Shown here: positions 7,283 through 9,456 of the stretch, piece after piece
How the letters are laid out: the number at the start of each line of letters is the position of its first letter
Numbering within the stretch: position 1 is the first letter of the stretch
Assembly (NCBI GenBank): GCA_964638815.1
Contig: CAZXBB010000372.1
Location: 1 to 9,456, forward strand
Direction of reading: 5' to 3'
Length of the DNA stretch: 9,456 nucleotides
Source of the DNA: CAZXBB01 sp964638815
GTDB taxonomy: Bacteria; Planctomycetota; Phycisphaerae; Phycisphaerales; SM1A02
Made by a program: the position numbers and the translations under genes
The notes under the pieces: model-generated
The model's input: only the letters and a program-made list of their open reading frames with translations
The model's database searches: none
Told to the model about the DNA's origin: nothing

Positions 7283-7405
7283 CACACGACGAACGCAGGC
7301 TGCCGGTGCGAGGTCTTTCTGCCCGTTGGTGTCCCGGGTGGCCCGCGTGCGGACAACCGCGGCTCACGGCGATTCCCAAGGAGGATGCCAGTTGCCGTGT
7401 CGCTG

Positions 7406-7437
7406 CGGACGGCCGTCCGTGCGCCTCCCGGTATACT
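7406..7437 (+). promoter_or_regulatory. Possible regulated promoter: 14-bp palindrome plus TATACT box
   Basis: CGGACGGCCGTCCG at 7406-7419 is a perfect palindrome. It is followed 12 bp later by TATACT (7432-7437), one base from the sigma-70 -10 consensus and conspicuous in this GC-rich background. With a 17-bp spacer the -35 hexamer would fall inside the palindrome (7409-7414), but no TTGACA-like sequence is there. This would fit an activator or repressor site over the -35 of the SPFH gene, whose start lies 57 bp downstream. It is a sequence-only inference. Confidence 0.35.
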
Positions 7438-7453
7438 CGCGCGACATGCATCG

Positions 7454-7472
7454 CCCGCGGCCTCCGCGCGGG
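7454..7472 (+). other. GC stem-loop in the presumed leader of the SPFH gene
   Basis: CCCGCG (7454-7459) and CGCGGG (7467-7472) form a 6-bp stem with a 7-nt loop, ending 8 nt before the Shine-Dalgarno sequence. It could affect translation or mRNA stability. It could equally be chance structure in GC-rich sequence. Confidence 0.25.
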
Positions 7473-7480
7473 GCTGTTCG

Positions 7481-7487
7481 AAAGGAG
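7481..7487 (+). promoter_or_regulatory. Strong Shine-Dalgarno site of the SPFH gene
   Basis: AAAGGAG lies 6 nt before ATG 7494 and is the best ribosome site in the window. It fixes the start there, rather than at the in-frame ATG 7446 or at the longer open frame from 7326, which have no comparable site. Confidence 0.85.
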
Positions 7488-7493
7488 CTGACC

Positions 7494-9068
7494 ATGGGCC
7501 TTCCCCTCCTCGTCATCGGCGTCATCATCGCGGTGATCATCGTCACGACCGCAAACGCCAGGCTGCCGGCGGGGCCGCTCCGCGGGGCGGCGGCGATCTT
7601 CGCGCTCGTGCTCCTGTTCGCCTTCGCCGCGGTCAGCTCGATCCGCTACATCGGCCAGGACGACCTCGGCGTGGTCGTCAAGAACGTCGGTCGCAACATG
7701 CCCCCGGGCCAGATCGTCGCGGTCAACGGCGAGAAGGGACCGCAGGCGGAGATCCTCGGTCCCGGGTGGCACTTCTGGCTCTGGCCGGGGCTCTTCGACG
7801 TCGATCTCTTCCCCGTGATCGAGGTGAGCACCGACCAGGCGGGCCTCATCACGACCACCGATGGTCGCCCGCTTCCCGGCGGCGAAGCCTTCGCCCCGGA
7901 ATGGGACGAGGCGACGTTCGGCGAGATGCTCGACGCGAAGGTCTTCCTGACCTCCGCGAACGGCTACAAGGGCCCGCAGGCGTCGGTGCTGCGACCGGGC
8001 AAGTGGCGTATCAACCCGAAGCTTTACACGGTCGAGATGGTGCCGGTCACGAACGTCGAGAAGGCGACGGTCGGCGTGGTGAAGTCGAACGTCGGCGGCG
8101 CGCCGGAGGGCCTGGCGCCGGGCGCGGTCCAGATCGTGCAGAGGGGTGAGCGCGGCATCTGGCGCGAGCCGTACACACCCCAGAAGCTCTACCTCAACAC
8201 GAAGGCGTACGAGGTCACCATGATCTCGACCAAGCAGCAGATCATCCGGTACGGCATCGGCGGGGACGATGATGACACGGAAATCGAGGTCCGAACGTCG
8301 GACGGCTTCACGTTCCCGGTGGACGTCCGCATCGAGTACCAGATCCGTCCCGAGGACGCGCCGATCGTCGTCGCCCAGCTCGGTGACGACCAGGAGCGGC
8401 TCAGAAGCCGACTCGCGTCCACGGTGCGCGCGATCTTCCGAAACAACGCCGAGACGGTGAAGGCGCTCGACTACGTGAACCAGCGCTCCGGTCAGGAAGC
8501 GAGCACGACGCGAGCCATCCGCGACGAAATGGAGACGGTCGGCGTCACGATCATCGCGGTCCGCATCGGGGCGATCGCCGGCGACGGCTCGCTCGCCGAG
8601 CTGCTCAAGACGCAGACCGATCGCGAGATCGCGGTCGAGGAGCAGAAGACGTTCAAGACCCAGCAGCTCGCGGCCGAGCAGCGCAAGGAGCTGACGCGCA
8701 CCGAGCAGGAGGCCGAGGAGGAGAAGCGACTCGCCACGGCGACGTACCAGGTGAAGATCGCCGACGAGGCGAAGCAGCAGCGCATCATCGAGGCCGGCGC
8801 GGAGGCGGAGGCGATCCGCATCAAGGCGGAAGCGCAGGCCGAGGCGTACCGCGTTATCGCCGAGCAGATCGGCCAGGGCAACGCCGCGCTCGTCGAGCTG
8901 CTCCGGATCGTCGGCGAGAGCGGCATCAACATCACGCCGCGCGTGATGGTCACGGGCTCGAACGGGGGCGGCGGCGGCGCAGCGGGCGCGGGCTCGGCGG
9001 AGACGACGGCGCTCATCGGAACGATGCTCGACTCGATGATGGACAGGACGCCGCAGACGCCTAAGTAG
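7494..9068 (+). CDS. SPFH/band-7 (flotillin-like) membrane protein with triplicated N-terminal half-domain
   Basis: This 524-residue protein starts at ATG 7494 after a strong AAAGGAG. Two hydrophobic helices (about residues 3-20 and 31-48) anchor it. Three related units follow, at about 58-115, 116-192 and 193-250. Each opens with an xGxxxxxxG strand (LGVVVKNVG, AGLITTTDG, VGVVKSNVG); the first two share NG-x-KGPQ-x-x-x-L-x-PG-x-W. The SPFH core comes next (EVRTSDGFTFPVDVRIEYQI, about 264-285, to about 368). A long Glu/Gln/Ala-rich coiled coil (about 370-462), a glycine-rich linker (about 488-500) and a short Met-rich amphipathic end complete it. SPFH proteins oligomerise into membrane-bound rings or cages that organise membrane domains or regulate proteases. 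That role is known for the family and inferred here. No NfeD partner is in the window. The gene is monocistronic as far as seen. Confidence 0.92.
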   Translation: MGLPLLVIGVIIAVIIVTTANARLPAGPLRGAAAIFALVLLFAFAAVSSIRYIGQDDLGVVVKNVGRNMPPGQIVAVNGEKGPQAEILGPGWHFWLWPGLFDVDLFPVIEVSTDQAGLITTTDGRPLPGGEAFAPEWDEATFGEMLDAKVFLTSANGYKGPQASVLRPGKWRINPKLYTVEMVPVTNVEKATVGVVKSNVGGAPEGLAPGAVQIVQRGERGIWREPYTPQKLYLNTKAYEVTMISTKQQIIRYGIGGDDDDTEIEVRTSDGFTFPVDVRIEYQIRPEDAPIVVAQLGDDQERLRSRLASTVRAIFRNNAETVKALDYVNQRSGQEASTTRAIRDEMETVGVTIIAVRIGAIAGDGSLAELLKTQTDREIAVEEQKTFKTQQLAAEQRKELTRTEQEAEEEKRLATATYQVKIADEAKQQRIIEAGAEAEAIRIKAEAQAEAYRVIAEQIGQGNAALVELLRIVGESGINITPRVMVTGSNGGGGGAAGAGSAETTALIGTMLDSMMDRTPQTPK

Positions 9069-9083
9069 TAGTCCGCATCATGC

Positions 9084-9456
9084 ATGAAGCGGGTCGGTCG
9101 GTGGTCGAAGCGACGACGGTCGAAACGACGACGGTCGAAACGACGACGGTCGAAACGACGACGGTCGAAACGACGACGGTCGAAACGACGACCCGCGCGG
9201 GAGCTGGAGCGGATGCTCGAGCACGAGCTGGTCGAGTCTCCGGAGCATCCGTGGATGGCGCCGATCGGCGGAGACGGCGAGGGCGAGCGCCGGCCGCTCC
9301 TGGGGCTGGACCCGGAGCACTACGTGGCGATCGTCGAGACGGCCGGCCGCCGGCACGATCCACGGAAGCGCGGGAAGATCCCGGCGCACGTGCGGTCGGC
9401 CCTCGAGCGTATGCAGATCGACGTCGATCGCTGGCTGGCGGTCGTGACGAGCCCGA
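9084..9456 (+). pseudogene. C-terminal tail of a Y1 (IS200/RAYT-like) transposase-type protein, catalytic domain missing, runs off window
   Basis: The frame opens at ATG 9084 after an in-frame TAG at 9069-9071 and stays open to the edge (124 codons). The first part is MKRVGRW followed by repeated KRRRS pentapeptides. From about 9201 it reads ELERMLEHELVESPEHPW, then LLGLDPEHYVAIVETAGRRH, KRGKIPAHVRSALERM and DVDRWLAVV. This order (LxLxxYxxLVxxTGR, KRGxIPxxLxxxLERL, DxxxWLxxV) matches the C-terminal extension recalled from bacterial Y1-transposase-like proteins. The HUH motif and catalytic Tyr of the Y1 domain should precede it by roughly 200 residues, but the SPFH gene occupies that space in another frame. 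No ribosome site precedes the ATG. It is most simply a decayed, 5'-truncated remnant; a small new gene made from repeat plus tail cannot be excluded. Confidence 0.6.
9103..9192 (+). repeat. 15-bp tandem repeat, 6 copies (GGTCGAAACGACGAC)
   Basis: Six head-to-tail copies lie at 9103, 9118, 9133, 9148, 9163 and 9178. Copies two to six are identical and the first has one substitution (position 9110). Each contains GTCG-AAA-CGAC, a 4-bp inverted pair around a 3-nt loop. In the frame of the downstream transposase-like tail they read KRRRS. There are no spacers, so it is not a CRISPR. The perfect copies indicate recent expansion or homogenisation. Confidence 0.97.

Noticed and set aside
7306..7491. 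Small open frame upstream of the SPFH gene
   Set aside because: It has no ribosome site or recognisable feature, and it covers the presumed promoter and leader.
7326..7493. N-terminal extension of the SPFH protein
   Set aside because: The frame is open, but the strong AAAGGAG and membrane helix start point to ATG 7494.
9103..9192. Possible CRISPR array
   Set aside because: The repeat units are 15 bp and directly adjacent, with no unique spacers and no cas genes nearby.

Overview
The window is about 9.5 kb of very GC-rich DNA, with all convincing genes on the + strand. It most resembles a chromosomal segment of a planctomycete, probably of the Phycisphaerae type. This assignment is inferred from gene families and their order: a coiled-coil protein and a secreted Ser/Gln-rich partner of the kind found downstream of MoxR/DUF58/BatA genes, a squalene-cyclase-repeat protein directly after them, and a small membrane protein with a CxxC...CxxC zinc ribbon. 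No rRNA or tRNA gene and no CRISPR array was seen.

Positions 1-5121 hold four tightly packed genes. They are (i) the 3' part of a long coiled-coil protein whose start lies before the window, (ii) a secreted low-complexity protein overlapping it by GTGA, (iii) a secreted squalene-hopene-cyclase/prenyltransferase-fold repeat protein overlapping by TGATG, and (iv) a secreted beta-rich protein with three internal repeats and an NPCBM-like C-terminal domain. Three more genes follow with short gaps (5-28 bp): a DUF1704/QEGLA-motif putative metallopeptidase (5127-6428), a GNAT acetyltransferase (6443-6922) and a two-helix zinc-ribbon membrane protein (6951-7262). The seven may be one transcription unit. 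The first four plausibly work together at the cell envelope, while the last three look like passengers or accessory functions.

A 231-bp intergenic region (7263-7493) contains a GC hairpin after the zinc-ribbon gene, a perfect 14-bp palindrome just upstream of a TATACT box, and a strong Shine-Dalgarno sequence for an SPFH/band-7 (flotillin-like) membrane protein (7494-9068). That protein appears to carry three successive copies of the N-terminal SPFH half-domain.

Downstream (9084-9456, running off the edge) is a frame starting with a six-copy 15-bp tandem repeat. It continues into what looks like the C-terminal tail of a Y1 (IS200/RAYT-like) transposase with no catalytic domain, so it is probably a remnant.

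The most unusual overall pattern is four unrelated minisatellites with exactly the same 15-bp period (181-240, 2001-2075, 3886-3945, 9103-9192). Three lie in N-terminal or linker parts of secreted or coiled-coil proteins, and the fourth sits at the transposase remnant.
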